Positions 33,000 to 41,834 of a DNA stretch of 59,664 nt are shown here, in pieces. Source of the stretch: an uncultured Prevotellaceae bacterium (lineage in GTDB: Bacteria > Bacteroidota > Bacteroidia > Bacteroidales > Bacteroidaceae); assembly GCA_947168045.1 (NCBI GenBank), contig CAMVKN010000020.1, forward strand, positions 1-59,664, read 5' to 3'. The notes below the pieces were generated by a model. The model ran no database searches and had not been told where the DNA came from. It saw only the letters and a program-made list of their open reading frames with translations. A program made the translations under genes and the position numbers. Each line of letters starts with the position of its first letter. The stretch's first letter is position 1.

Positions 33000-33990
33000 A
33001 GGTTTGTGTGCTGTATCGGTTGATGTTTTCTTCGTCTAAGTGATAGGTGATGATGGTGTTGGCCAGACTGGGGCGCTCGGTCTCGACCATGCGTTTCACA
33101 TTGAGGATGACGCTGTCCTCGACGGTGTGTTCGATGGCAAGACCCTCTACCTGTCGCTGCCAGCGGTAGACAGGATAGGCGGCGGCCAAGGGCAGCGCAT
33201 AGTCGGCGAGGTGGCGGACGTAAGGCTGCACGTCGCGCTCGTCGAGGATGGGGTTGCGCTCGTGGAAACGGCGTGGGTCGCCGGTGTTATAGAGCATCAG
33301 CACGCCATAGTCGATGGGCGGCACCTCCATCTGCAGTTGGTGCAGGCGGATGGTGGCGGAGAGGGTGGTGATTTGAGAATTGAGATTTGAGAATTGAGAA
33401 TTGAGATTTGAGGTTTGAGAATTGAGATTTGAGATTTCTGCCTTTACCTCGCTCAGGAAGTCGTAGAAGTTCTGACGGCTGCGCGCGGTGTAGTCGCAGT
33501 CCATCTGCAGTTCGGTGACGCCGCTGATGCCGTTGGTGGCGTTCATCTGCAGGATGCGGCGCACCACCATGCGTGCCAGGCTGTCGTGACGCTGGTGCAT
33601 GCAGTCCTCGGTGATGTAGACGGTGGGCACCAGTTCGATGCCCTCGGGCAGCGTGTCGGTGAAGGTCAGCGTGGCATTGGGGTGTGGCATGGCCGCGCCA
33701 TCGTCCATCACCACGTCGAAGTAGCGGCAGTACACCCGCCGTATGTGGTGGCGGTCCAGAAACTGGCGCTCTGCATCGTTGAGCCTCAGCTCCGTGCGCC
33801 AGTAGTACACGGCGTTGAGCTCAGCCAGCGACGCTGTCTGGCGACAGGCAGTGAGCAGCCAGGCAAACAGCAGCACGGGCAGCACAGGCAGCAGACGGCG
33901 GTAGCAAACCCTCCACTCTCCACTTTTCACTCTCCTCCCTCCACTCATCACCCTCCACCTATTACTCATCACCCTCCACCCATTATTCAT
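32977..33990 (-). CDS. Lipoprotein with TIM-barrel-like body; repeat-coded N-terminus and inner insert
   Basis: A 337-residue lipoprotein with lipobox LLTAC (C49) after a hydrophobic run [15 protein letters not shown]. The ATG at 33988-33990 overlaps the parE stop by 8 bases. The first 30 residues (repeated WRVMS units) are coded by a heptamer array and precede the membrane segment, so the native start may be lost or lie further in. A second heptamer array adds SNLNSQ-type repeats in the middle. The body ([33 protein letters not shown]) resembles uncharacterised TIM-barrel glycosidase-like proteins, without a sure family name. Confidence 0.6.
   Translation of the reverse strand: MNNGWRVMSNRWRVMSGGRRVKSGEWRVCYRRLLPVLPVLLFAWLLTACRQTASLAELNAVYYWRTELRLNDAERQFLDRHHIRRVYCRYFDVVMDDGAAMPHPNATLTFTDTLPEGIELVPTVYITEDCMHQRHDSLARMVVRRILQMNATNGISGVTELQMDCDYTARSRQNFYDFLSEVKAEISNLNSQTSNLNSQFSNLNSQITTLSATIRLHQLQMEVPPIDYGVLMLYNTGDPRRFHERNPILDERDVQPYVRHLADYALPLAAAYPVYRWQRQVEGLAIEHTVEDSVILNVKRMVETERPSLANTIITYHLDEENINRYSTQTYEAIYHH
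33370..33438. repeat. Heptamer array (GAGATTT/GAGAATT) inside the lipoprotein gene
   Basis: About nine units of period 7 encode a 7-residue peptide period, [14 protein letters not shown] and related. The array keeps the frame and sits between two well-formed parts of the protein. Confidence 0.85.
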
Positions 33991-33996
33991 CACTCT
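33897..33996. repeat. Core motif plus heptamer array at the parE/lipoprotein junction
   Basis: GGCGGTAGCAAAC (33897-33909) is followed by about 12 units of CTCCACT/CATCACC-type heptamers to 33996. The core motif is the same as in the tolC and helicase inserts. The array codes for the last residues of ParE and the first 30 of the lipoprotein. Confidence 0.75.
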
Positions 33997-36019
33997 CCTC
34001 GGGGCGGTCCTCCTCAATGACGAGGTTGTCAATGATGAAGTTCTGCCGCTCCATGGTGTTGTCGCCCATATAGTAGGCCAGCAGCTTCTGCACCTGGTCG
34101 GTCTTGTGCAGGGTGACCTGCTCAATGCGGATGTCGGGACCGATGAAGTCAGCGAACTCATCGGGCGAAATCTCGCCGAGTCCCTTGAAACGTGTAATCT
34201 CCGGGTCTGGCCCCAGCTCACGGATGGCCGCCAGACGCTCCTCCTCGCTGTAGCAGTAGCGTACCACATAGTCAGACTTCGTCTTGGCCTGCGGGTGGCC
34301 CTTGACCTTCGTCCGCTTGTTCCTGACACGGAAGAGGGGCGTCTGCAGCACATAGACATGGCCCTCGCGGATGAGCTCGGGGAAGAACTTGAGGAAGAAG
34401 GTGATGAGCAGCAGGCGTATGTGCATGCCGTCGACATCGGCATCGGTGGCCACGATGACCTTGTTGTAGCGCAGCGTGTCGAGACCGTCCTCAATGTCGA
34501 GCGCCGCCTGCAGGAGGTTGAACTCCTCGTTCTCGTAGACCACCTTCTTCGTCAGCTTGAAGGTGTTCAGCGGCTTGCCCCTGAGCGAGAACACCGCCTG
34601 TGTGTTCACGTCGCGGCTCTTGGTGATGCTGCCGCTGGCCGAGTCACCCTCGGTGATGAAGATGCTCGACTCCTCCTTACGGTCGTTCTTCGCGTCGCAG
34701 TAGTGGATGCGGCAGTCGCGCAGCTTGCGGTTGTTCAGGTTCGCCTTCTTGGCACGGTCACGGGCCAGCTTGGTGATGCCCGCCATGGCCTTGCGCTCCT
34801 TCTCGCTCTCCTGAATCTTCTGCAGCATGACGTTGGCCGTGTCGGGGTTCTTGTGCAGGTAGTTGTCCACCTCCTGCTTGATGAAGTCGCCCACATACTT
34901 GTTGATGCTGGGCGGCATGGGGTGGTCGGCATCGACGGTGGCGGGCACGGGTGCCATGGTGAGCGAGCCGAGCTTAATCTTCGTCTGGCTCTCGAACATC
35001 GGTTCCTCGACATTGAGGGCGATGGCGGCGACGATGCCAGCGCGTATGTCGCCATACTCGAAGTTCTTCTGGAAGAACTCCTTGATGGTCTTGGCGATGT
35101 GCTCCTTGAAGGCGCTCTGGTGGGTGCCGCCCTGTGTGGTGTGCTGACCGTTGACGAAGGAGTAGTACTCCTCGCCGTACTGGTTGGCATGGGTGAAGGC
35201 AATCTCGATGTCGTCGCCCTGCAGGTGGACGATGGGGTAGAGGGCATCGGCGCTCATGCGGTCCTTGAGGAGGTCCTCCAGGCCACGGCGCGAGAGGATG
35301 CGCCGACCGTTGTACATGATGGCCAGTCCTATATTAAGATATGTGTAGTTGCGCAGCATCGTCTCCACTATCTCGTCGTGGAAGCGATAGTTCTGGAACA
35401 GTGTCGCGTCGGGCTCGAAATAGATATAGGTGCCGTTCTCGTCCTGCGTGGGCTCGGTGACGTCGCTCACCAGCTTGCCACACTCGAAGGTGGCACGGCG
35501 CACCATTCCGTCGCGGTAGCTGTGCACCTCGAAGTGGCTGCTCAGTGCGTTGACGGCTTTCACGCCGACGCCGTTCAGGCCTATCGACTTCTTGAACGCC
35601 TTCGAGTCGTACTTGCCGCCGGTGTTCAGCACGCTGACGGCCTCAATCATCTTGCCCTGGGGGATGCCACGACCATAGTCGCGCACGGAGACAGCCCCCC
35701 CCGTCCCCCTTGGTGAGGGTGATGAGGTGCCAAACGGGGTTTCATCATCCCCCTCAGAAGAGGCGGGGGAGGTGATGTTCACCTCAATCCGGTCGCCGGC
35801 CTTCATCTTAAACTCATCGATGCTGTTGTCGATGACCTCCTTGAGCAACACGTAGATGCCGTCCTCGGCCAGTGAGCCGTCGCCCAGTCGCCCGATGTAC
35901 ATGCCCGGACGGAGGCGGATGTGCTCAGTGCCGCTGAGTGTGCGGATGTTGTCGTCAGTATAGTCTACAGTCGCTAATGACTGCTCAGTGATATTGTTGT
36001 CGTCTGCCATTTGCTTCAT
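33983..36019 (-). CDS. parE: DNA topoisomerase IV subunit B (ParE) with in-frame repeat insert
   Basis: A 678-residue type IIA topoisomerase subunit that decatenates chromosomes together with ParC. The GHKL ATPase region shows [17 protein letters not shown] (32-48), [13 protein letters not shown] (58-70) and RDYGRGIP (113-120); later come the transducer QTK loop ([11 protein letters not shown]), TOPRIM EGDSASG and [10 protein letters not shown]. Residues about 83-109 ([20 protein letters not shown] and following) split the ATPase domain between two strands just before the conserved RDYGRGIP and are coded by a palindromic repeat. The enzyme is essential, so the insert must be tolerated in a loop. 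A -7 box lies 20 bases upstream. Confidence 0.9.
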   Translation of the reverse strand: MKQMADDNNITEQSLATVDYTDDNIRTLSGTEHIRLRPGMYIGRLGDGSLAEDGIYVLLKEVIDNSIDEFKMKAGDRIEVNITSPASSEGDDETPFGTSSPSPRGTGGAVSVRDYGRGIPQGKMIEAVSVLNTGGKYDSKAFKKSIGLNGVGVKAVNALSSHFEVHSYRDGMVRRATFECGKLVSDVTEPTQDENGTYIYFEPDATLFQNYRFHDEIVETMLRNYTYLNIGLAIMYNGRRILSRRGLEDLLKDRMSADALYPIVHLQGDDIEIAFTHANQYGEEYYSFVNGQHTTQGGTHQSAFKEHIAKTIKEFFQKNFEYGDIRAGIVAAIALNVEEPMFESQTKIKLGSLTMAPVPATVDADHPMPPSINKYVGDFIKQEVDNYLHKNPDTANVMLQKIQESEKERKAMAGITKLARDRAKKANLNNRKLRDCRIHYCDAKNDRKEESSIFITEGDSASGSITKSRDVNTQAVFSLRGKPLNTFKLTKKVVYENEEFNLLQAALDIEDGLDTLRYNKVIVATDADVDGMHIRLLLITFFLKFFPELIREGHVYVLQTPLFRVRNKRTKVKGHPQAKTKSDYVVRYCYSEEERLAAIRELGPDPEITRFKGLGEISPDEFADFIGPDIRIEQVTLHKTDQVQKLLAYYMGDNTMERQNFIIDNLVIEEDRPEESDE
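35694..35776. repeat. Palindromic GC-rich insert in the parE ATPase region
   Basis: C-rich and G-rich ends (about 35695-35712 and 35758-35772) enclose a centre with GATGAGGTGCCAAACGGGG and a matching ATCATC stretch. It adds about 26 residues in frame. Confidence 0.65.
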
Positions 36020-36034
36020 TTCACTTTACGCTGG

Positions 36035-36042
36035 CAAAGTTA
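36035..36042 (-). promoter_or_regulatory. -7 box (TAACTTTG) for parE
   Basis: On the minus strand TAACTTTG occupies 36035-36042, 16 bases before the parE ATG. No strict TTTG -33 box is seen at 19-21 bases. Confidence 0.5.
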
Positions 36043-36116
36043 CTAAAATCTTCCGTTTTAAACGCGCCAACACTGCTAAAAAACGTGAAACTTGCAGTTA
36101 TTACAAAACTTTCGGC

Positions 36117-36124
36117 TACCTTTG
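36117..36124 (+). promoter_or_regulatory. -7 box (TACCTTTG) for the GH3 gene
   Basis: TACCTTTG fits the -7 consensus, with a weak CTTG about 22 bases upstream as -33. The GH3-family start is 74 bases downstream. It is divergent from the parE promoter. Confidence 0.6.
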
Positions 36125-36197
36125 CAGTCTAATTAAGTAACATCGGAGGTGCAAGGGTGCCGCCGAGAAATACGAAGTACAATCAACAAGAAGCAAC

Positions 36198-37730
36198 ATG
36201 TCAATAACAGGAATAGCCAGGAAAGTGTTCGCCCCGCGTTGGCGCGAGCTGGAACGCCACTACAACGGAGCCGAGGAGCTGCAGCGCCAGGTGCTGGGGC
36301 GCCTCATCAGTCGTGCCAAGGACACGGAGTACGGGCGCTACCACCGTTTCGGCGATATGAAGACCTATGACGACTTTGTCACCAATGTGCCGCTGAACAG
36401 CTATGAGGAGCTGAAGGGCAGCATCGACCGCATGCGTCACGGCGAGGCCGACGTGCTGTGGCCGGGCCGCGTGAAGTGGTATGCCAAGTCGAGCGGCACC
36501 ACCAACGACAAGTCGAAGTTCATTCCCGTCAGCAAGGAGGGGCTGAAGCGCCTGCACTACAAGGGCGGCAGCGACGTGGTGGCCCTGTATCTGCGGAACA
36601 ACCCCCAGAGCCGGATGTTCGACGGCAAGGGCCTGATTCTCGGCGGCAGTCACCAGCCCAACTATAACGTGCCGGGAAGCCTGGTGGGCGACCTCAGCGC
36701 CATCCTCATTGAGAACATCAACCCGGTGGTGAACCTCGTGCGCGTGCCGTCGAAGGAGACGGCGCTGCTCTCAGACTTCGAGGTGAAGCGTGACCGCATC
36801 GCCCGCGAGGCCATGACAAAGAACGTGACGAACCTCAGCGGCGTGCCATCGTGGATGCTCTCGGTGCTCAACCGCGTCATGGAGCTGTCAGGGAAGACAC
36901 ACTTGGAGGAGGTGTGGCCCAACCTGGAGGTGTTCTTCCATGGCGGCGTGGCCTTCACACCCTATCGCGAGCAGTACCAGCAGCTCATCACCTCGCCGAA
37001 GATGCACTACATGGAGACCTACAACGCCAGCGAGGGCTTCTTCGGCATCCAGGACGACCCGGACGACAAGTCGATGCTGCTGATGCTTGACTACGATTGC
37101 TTCTATGAGTTCATCCCCATGAGTGATCATACCTCTCACCTCTCGCCTCTCACCTCTCATCTCTCACCTGTTCCCCTCTGGGCAGTGGAGAAGGACAAGA
37201 ACTACGCCATGGTCATCACGACATCGTGCGGACTGTGGCGATACATGATTGGCGACACCATCAAGTTCACCAGTACCAACCCCTATAAGTTCATCATCAG
37301 CGGCAGGACAAAGAGCTTTATCAACGCCTTCGGCGAGGAGCTGATTGTCGACAATGCCGAACAGGGACTGGCCTACGCCTGTCAGCAGACCGGCGCACAG
37401 GTGCTGGAATATACCGCCGCACCGGTGTTCATGGATGCCAAGGCGAAGTGCCGCCACCAGTGGCTCATCGAGTTCAGCGTCCCGCCACAGGACCTGCAGC
37501 ACTTTGCACACCTGCTCGACACCCGTCTGCAAGAGCTGAACAGCGACTATGAGGCCAAGCGCTACAAGGACATCACCCTGCAGCACCTGGAGATTATCCC
37601 GGCACGCACCGGACTGTTCAACGACTGGCTGAAAGCCAAGGGGAAGCTCGGCGGACAACACAAGGTGCCACGACTGAGCAACTCAAGGGAACATATAGAT
37701 GAGCTGCTGGAAATGAATAATGAACAATGA
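36198..37730 (+). CDS. GH3 (auxin-responsive promoter) family acyl-adenylating protein
   Basis: A 510-residue member of the ANL-superfamily GH3 group; plant members join amino acids to acids by adenylation, while bacterial roles are unknown. The ATP-binding P-loop-like motif is WYAKSSGTTNDKSKFIPVS (94-112), followed by GSHQPNYNVPGSLVGDLSAI and the motif METYNASEGFFGIQ. The segment at about residues 313-326 (SHLSPLTSHLSPV) is coded by heptamers at 37131-37171 and sits between MSD and PLWAVE, where homologues run straight through. The last residues (EMNNEQ) and the stop are coded by another heptamer array. Confidence 0.85.
   Translation: MSITGIARKVFAPRWRELERHYNGAEELQRQVLGRLISRAKDTEYGRYHRFGDMKTYDDFVTNVPLNSYEELKGSIDRMRHGEADVLWPGRVKWYAKSSGTTNDKSKFIPVSKEGLKRLHYKGGSDVVALYLRNNPQSRMFDGKGLILGGSHQPNYNVPGSLVGDLSAILIENINPVVNLVRVPSKETALLSDFEVKRDRIAREAMTKNVTNLSGVPSWMLSVLNRVMELSGKTHLEEVWPNLEVFFHGGVAFTPYREQYQQLITSPKMHYMETYNASEGFFGIQDDPDDKSMLLMLDYDCFYEFIPMSDHTSHLSPLTSHLSPVPLWAVEKDKNYAMVITTSCGLWRYMIGDTIKFTSTNPYKFIISGRTKSFINAFGEELIVDNAEQGLAYACQQTGAQVLEYTAAPVFMDAKAKCRHQWLIEFSVPPQDLQHFAHLLDTRLQELNSDYEAKRYKDITLQHLEIIPARTGLFNDWLKAKGKLGGQHKVPRLSNSREHIDELLEMNNEQ
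37129..37172. repeat. Heptamer array (CTCTCAC) inside the GH3-family gene
   Basis: Six units of period 7 (CTCTCAC, CTCTCGC, CTCTCAC, CTCTCAT, CTCTCAC) encode the SHLSPLT repeat and keep the frame. Confidence 0.85.
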
Positions 37731-37751
37731 ATAATGAACAATGAACAATGA
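37712..37751. repeat. Heptamer array (ACAATGA/ATAATGA), left arm of the S23 cassette
   Basis: Five units of period 7 run from the end of the GH3-family gene into the start of the four-helix-bundle gene, providing its ATG. They are the reverse complement of the array at 38152-38224. Confidence 0.8.
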
Positions 37752-38110
37752 AAAGGAAGGAAGATAATATTATTGGGCAGAAGACTGTTGATTTCGCTCT
37801 GCGTATAATTGGATGCTATAAATATTTGGTAAATGAAAAGAAAGAATTTGTTATGTCAAAACAGATTCTCAGAAGCGGAACGAGTATTGGGGCAAATGTC
37901 AGAGAAGGGCTATTTGCTCAAAGCCACCCTGATTTCATCAACAAGATGGGAATTGCGTTAAAAGAGGCGGAGGAAACAGACTACTGGCTATATTTACTTA
38001 TAAAGTCGGAATTTATTGATGAAAAGACATACGACTCCATGCAAAAAGATGTCATTGAAATTGTCAGAATTCTTATGGCCATAATAAAATCAGCAAGAGA
38101 AAACAAATGA
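37748..38110 (+). CDS. Four-helix bundle protein (S23/23S rRNA intervening-sequence family, Avd-like)
   Basis: A 120-residue, all-helical protein with the S23 pattern: KTVDFALRIIGCYKYLV, KQILRSGTSIGANVREGLFA (the most conserved part), FINKMGIALKEAEETDYWLY and a last long helix. Homologues are encoded in intervening sequences of 23S rRNA genes, and a relative (Avd) is the accessory factor of diversity-generating retroelements. GC is near 37 percent, far below the neighbours. The ATG comes from the left heptamer array, and the stop overlaps the next start (ATGA). With inverted arrays on both sides it looks like a mobile cassette set between the GH3 gene and a lipoprotein gene. Function unknown. 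Confidence 0.8.
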   Translation: MKRKEDNIIGQKTVDFALRIIGCYKYLVNEKKEFVMSKQILRSGTSIGANVREGLFAQSHPDFINKMGIALKEAEETDYWLYLLIKSEFIDEKTYDSMQKDVIEIVRILMAIIKSARENK

Positions 38111-40143
38111 AACGATTACCCCTTCGTACATCGTTCAGTTCAGTGTTCAAGGCATTGTTCAGTGTTCATTGTCCATTGTCCATTGTTCATTGTTCATTGC
38201 TCATTGTTCATTGCTCGCTGCTCATTACATCCTGCGCCAGGATGGGCAGCCCTGACGGCGGGTGGTATGACGACACACCGCCACGCGTCATCAGCTCGTC
38301 GCCCTCAGAGAACGGCATCAGCGTGACACAGAAGAAGGTCATCATCAACTTCAATGAGTTCATCAAGGTAGAGAACGCCCAGGAGAAGGTCATCATCTCG
38401 CCCCCGCAGATGGAGCAGGCCGACGTGAAGGCAGCCGGCAAGCGGATTATCATTGAGCTGAAGGACACGCTGAAAGAGAACACCACCTACACCATCGACT
38501 TCAGCGATGCCATTGCCGACAACAACGAGGGTAACCCCATGGGCAACTATACGTTCAGCTTCTCCACCGGCAATCACATCGACACGCTGGAGGTGGGGGG
38601 CTACGTCCTCAACGCTGAGGACCTGGAGCCACTGAAGGGCATCCTCGTGGGACTCTATCCCTACGACGCCCCCGACAGCATCATCCGCACAGAGCCCATG
38701 ATGCGCGTCTCGCGCACCAACGGCAGCGGCTTCTTCACCATCAAGGGCGTGGCACCGGGCAGCTACCGTGCCTTCGCACTGATGGATGCCGACGGCAACT
38801 TCATCTTCAACCAGAAGAGCGAGCACATCGCATGGGCCGACGACAGCATCGTGCCGTCATGGAAGCCCGACACCCGGCAGGATACCATCTGGCGCGACTC
38901 ACTGCACATCGACAACATCCTGCGTGTGCCCTACACCCACTTCCTGCCCGACGACATCACGCTGCTGGCCTTCCAGGAGAAGCTGACCGACCGCTACCTG
39001 CTGAAGACGGAGCGTGCCACGCCCGAGAAGCTCACCTTCTACTTCACCTACGGCAGTGACTCGCTGCCCCAGTTGAAGGGGCTGAACTTCAGCACCGACA
39101 GCACCCTCGTGCCGGAATACAGTCTCAAGCGCGACACCGTCTACTTCTGGCTCAACGACACTACGCTCATCAACCAGGACACGCTGACGGTGGAGGCACG
39201 CTTCATGGCCACCGACGCCCTGGGCATGCTCGTGCCTAAGGTCGACACACTCACGTTCCTGTCAAAGGTGCCCTATGCCAAACGACTGAAGAACGAGCAG
39301 AAGGAAAAGGAGAAACGGGCGAAGGAAATGGAGAAGCGCCGCAAGCGGGGCGAGACCGTCGACAGCATCCAGCCGAAGCCGGCGCTGAACCTGACGGTGA
39401 GTCCCTCAGGACAGCTCACGCCGCTGCAAAAAGTCCGCATAGAGTGTGCCACGCCGTTGGCGCGTTGCGACACATCGATGATTCACCTCTACGAGATGAT
39501 AGACTCAGTGTGGTATCGCACCCCGCACACCATGGAACAGCTATCGCCGCGACAATGGCTCCTCAGCGCCGACTGGAAGCCTGCCACGGAATACAGCTTA
39601 GAGATGGACTCCGCCGCCGCCACGAATATCTATGGCAGTAGCAACAAGAGCATGAAGCAGGGCCTGAAGGTGAGTTCGCCCGATGAATTCAGCACGCTGG
39701 CGGTCACCATCAGTGGTACGCCCATCACCGCTGCCGACAGCCTCGCTGCCATCATGGTAAGCCTGCTTGACGGCTCGGGCAAGGTGGTAAGAACCATGAA
39801 GGCCGACGCCAAGGGGAAGGTGCTCTTCACCTATGTCAAGCCAGCCACCTACTACATCAGCGCCTACTGCGACATGAACGGCAATGGCGTGTGGGACACG
39901 GGCGAATATGACACGCGCACCCCTCCTGAGCCGGTCTACTTCTACAACGAGGAGGTGGAGTGCAAGGCCAAGTGGGATGTCAGCCGTGACTGGAACGTGC
40001 GTTCCACGCCACGCTACCTGCAGAAGCCGGCGAAGATTGTCAAGCAGAAGCCCGACCAGGCCAAGAAGCTGAAGAACCGTAACATTGAGCGCGCCAAGCA
40101 ATTGGGTAAGGAGTACTTAGGGGCTCAAGGCGTAAAAATGTAA
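38107..40143 (+). CDS. Lipoprotein with SbsA-type Ig-like domain; signal peptide coded by heptamers
   Basis: A 678-residue lipoprotein with lipobox LLITSC (C43). The hydrophobic part of the signal peptide (SIVHCSLL-IVHCSLL) is the translation of TTCATTG-type heptamers. The mature part opens with an SbsA Ig-like (Big_5) domain: PPRVISSSPSENGISVTQKK, then INFNEFIKV and NTTYTIDFSDAIADNNEGN. A carboxypeptidase-like beta domain (SGFFTIKGVAPGSYRAFAL) follows, and a basic coiled stretch near residues 395-420. The ending is Lys-rich. It may be an outer-membrane or surface structural protein common in Bacteroidota. Without the array the protein would have no export signal in this start context. Confidence 0.75.
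   Translation: MKRLPLRTSFSSVFKALFSVHCPLSIVHCSLLIVHCSLLITSCARMGSPDGGWYDDTPPRVISSSPSENGISVTQKKVIINFNEFIKVENAQEKVIISPPQMEQADVKAAGKRIIIELKDTLKENTTYTIDFSDAIADNNEGNPMGNYTFSFSTGNHIDTLEVGGYVLNAEDLEPLKGILVGLYPYDAPDSIIRTEPMMRVSRTNGSGFFTIKGVAPGSYRAFALMDADGNFIFNQKSEHIAWADDSIVPSWKPDTRQDTIWRDSLHIDNILRVPYTHFLPDDITLLAFQEKLTDRYLLKTERATPEKLTFYFTYGSDSLPQLKGLNFSTDSTLVPEYSLKRDTVYFWLNDTTLINQDTLTVEARFMATDALGMLVPKVDTLTFLSKVPYAKRLKNEQKEKEKRAKEMEKRRKRGETVDSIQPKPALNLTVSPSGQLTPLQKVRIECATPLARCDTSMIHLYEMIDSVWYRTPHTMEQLSPRQWLLSADWKPATEYSLEMDSAAATNIYGSSNKSMKQGLKVSSPDEFSTLAVTISGTPITAADSLAAIMVSLLDGSGKVVRTMKADAKGKVLFTYVKPATYYISAYCDMNGNGVWDTGEYDTRTPPEPVYFYNEEVECKAKWDVSRDWNVRSTPRYLQKPAKIVKQKPDQAKKLKNRNIERAKQLGKEYLGAQGVKM
38152..38224. 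repeat. Heptamer array (TTCATTG), right arm of the S23 cassette
   Basis: About nine units of period 7 (TTCATTG, TCCATTG, CTCATTG) are the reverse complement of the left arm at 37712-37751. They encode the signal peptide core of the lipoprotein at 38107. Confidence 0.85.
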
Positions 40144-40162
40144 CTAATAACAATTAACCGCT

Positions 40163-40897
40163 ATGACAAAGAAAAGAACATGGATGCTTGCCGCCATCCT
40201 GACACTATGCGGCATCTTGACGGCACAGGCACAACTGCTGAAGCCTGCCGATCTGGAGAAATATGCCAAGGAGCGCTATGGCGAGAAGTGGCTTGACGCC
40301 GCGCAGAACCTGGCCAAGGACCTGGTGCTGGACGCCAACGAGAACCTGACCTACCAGCAGGTCATCGAGGCTCCAGGCAAGACCAAGGAGCAGCTGTATG
40401 TGGCACTGAACTACTGGGCCACCTCAACCTTCCAGGACCGCAACGCCATCACGCTGAACGACAAGGAGGCGGGCTGCATCATCATCTCGTCGACCTTCAA
40501 GAACATCGTCGAGCACATGGGCACGCTGAGCAAGTACTCTGTCAGCATCACTCCCGTGATACGCCTTGACATCAAGGAGGGACGTGTGCGTATCACCTAC
40601 ACCGTGCAGAGCTACGACATCCTTAACGACGTGAGCGGCGGATGGCTCAGTCCCACCGACAGGGACAGAAGGACCTATGGCGACTCCAAGCGCAAGGCCG
40701 ACGATGCTACCAATGCCAACCTCTATGATGAGAAGTGGGAGATAGCCCGCCACTACCCCTTTGTGGAGAGGGATGCCCAGAAGCGCACCTGCGCCAAGGC
40801 ATTCATCATGACACATGCCTACTCCAACGCTGTCATCGACAAGGTGGAAGAGGCACTGAAGAACGGAGTCATTGGAAACGATAACGACGATTGGTAA
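40163..40897 (+). CDS. DUF4468 domain exported protein
   Basis: A 244-residue protein with signal peptide WMLAAILTLCGILTAQAQ. The region about 58-160 has the DUF4468 pattern: YQQVIEAPGKTKEQLYVALN, then WATSTF and a beta-rich stretch ending in RVRITYTVQSYDI. This domain is a TBP-like fold of unknown role found in Bacteroidota envelope proteins. It follows the Ig-like lipoprotein by 19 bases and precedes the DUF3108 gene by 2 bases, so the three are probably co-transcribed. Confidence 0.7.
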   Translation: MTKKRTWMLAAILTLCGILTAQAQLLKPADLEKYAKERYGEKWLDAAQNLAKDLVLDANENLTYQQVIEAPGKTKEQLYVALNYWATSTFQDRNAITLNDKEAGCIIISSTFKNIVEHMGTLSKYSVSITPVIRLDIKEGRVRITYTVQSYDILNDVSGGWLSPTDRDRRTYGDSKRKADDATNANLYDEKWEIARHYPFVERDAQKRTCAKAFIMTHAYSNAVIDKVEEALKNGVIGNDNDDW

Positions 40898-40899
40898 AC

Positions 40900-41709
40900 A
40901 TGAAGAAAATCATTATCCTCTTCCTTGCTTTGCTGCCGCTGAGCATGCGTGCACAAAGCCAGTGCGGCATTGAGAACAACGCCTTCAAGGCTGGCGAGTT
41001 CCTGGCCTACGACCTCTATTTCAACTGGCAGTTCGTCTGGGTGAAGGTGGGCGCAGCGTCGATGTCAACCGTCATGTCAACCTACAACGGCACGCCGGCC
41101 TACCGCTCCAGCCTCATCACCCGTGGCAACAACAAGCTTGACGGCGTGTTCGTCATGCGTGACACGCTCACCTCCTACTGTTCTGTCAGCGACCTCTCGC
41201 CCCTCTACTACCGCAAGGGCGCACTGGAGGGCAAGCGTTACTACGTCGACGAGCTGTGGTACACCTATCCCAACGGTTTCTCAAAGGTGAAGATGCACCG
41301 CATCAACAGCCACGGCGAGCACAAATGGCAGGAGATAGCCTACGATGAGTGCCTCTACGACATGATGAGCATCTTCCTCCGCTCGCGCAACTTTGACGCG
41401 TCGAAGATGACCAAGGGTGACGTCATCCCCATGCCCATCACCGATGCCAAGCACCGCACCGACACCTGGCTGGTGTACCAGGGCAAGGAGAACTATAAGA
41501 TTGAAGGCACCAGCGAGAAGTTCCGCTGTCTGGTGTTCTCCTTCATGGAGCGCGAGGACGGCAAGACCACTGAGCTCATCAAGTTCTTCGTCACCGACGA
41601 TGAAAACCACATGCCTGTCCGTCTCGACATGAACCTGTCATTCGGCTCGGCCAAGGCTTACCTGCGTGCTTATCAGGGCGTACGCAACCCACTGACATCA
41701 AAGCTATAG
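40900..41709 (+). CDS. DUF3108 family exported protein
   Basis: A 269-residue protein with signal peptide KKIIILFLALLPLSMRAQ. The DUF3108 pattern is visible in FKAGEFLAYDLYFNWQFVWV, KVGAASMSTVMSTYNGTPAY and the late TTELIKFFVTDDENHMPVRL. These beta-barrel-like periplasmic or surface proteins lack a known activity. I take the ATG at 40900 rather than the TTG at 40891 because it opens the signal peptide. A strong hairpin follows 4 bases after the stop. Confidence 0.75.
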   Translation: MKKIIILFLALLPLSMRAQSQCGIENNAFKAGEFLAYDLYFNWQFVWVKVGAASMSTVMSTYNGTPAYRSSLITRGNNKLDGVFVMRDTLTSYCSVSDLSPLYYRKGALEGKRYYVDELWYTYPNGFSKVKMHRINSHGEHKWQEIAYDECLYDMMSIFLRSRNFDASKMTKGDVIPMPITDAKHRTDTWLVYQGKENYKIEGTSEKFRCLVFSFMEREDGKTTELIKFFVTDDENHMPVRLDMNLSFGSAKAYLRAYQGVRNPLTSKL

Positions 41710-41712
41710 GCG

Positions 41713-41778
41713 TTTTTTCGGGGGTACGGAGGTACGGGGGTGCGGAGGTACCCCCGTACCTCCGCACCCCCGAAAAAA
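41713..41778. terminator. Large bidirectional hairpin with T/A-rich ends
   Basis: Arms 41713-41741 and 41750-41778 pair over 29 bases with one mismatch around an 8-base loop. The left end is six T's and the right end six A's, so either strand shows the end of a terminator. A further pair of CACCCCCGAAAAA units follows to 41800. It may end the DUF3108 operon, and it belongs in style to the G/C palindromes found inside genes nearby. Confidence 0.65.
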
Positions 41779-41834
41779 CACCCCCGAAAAAACACCCCCC
41801 ATGAAATAAAGAAATGATTAAACAAAAGAGATAA

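Noticed and set aside
33991..34494. Upstream extension of the lipoprotein frame to 505 codons
   Set aside because: The extra part is an Arg/Ser-rich shadow inside parE with no export signal.
34106..35716. 536-codon plus-strand frame opposite parE
   Set aside because: ParE motifs are unmistakable on the minus strand; the opposite frame is a composition artefact.
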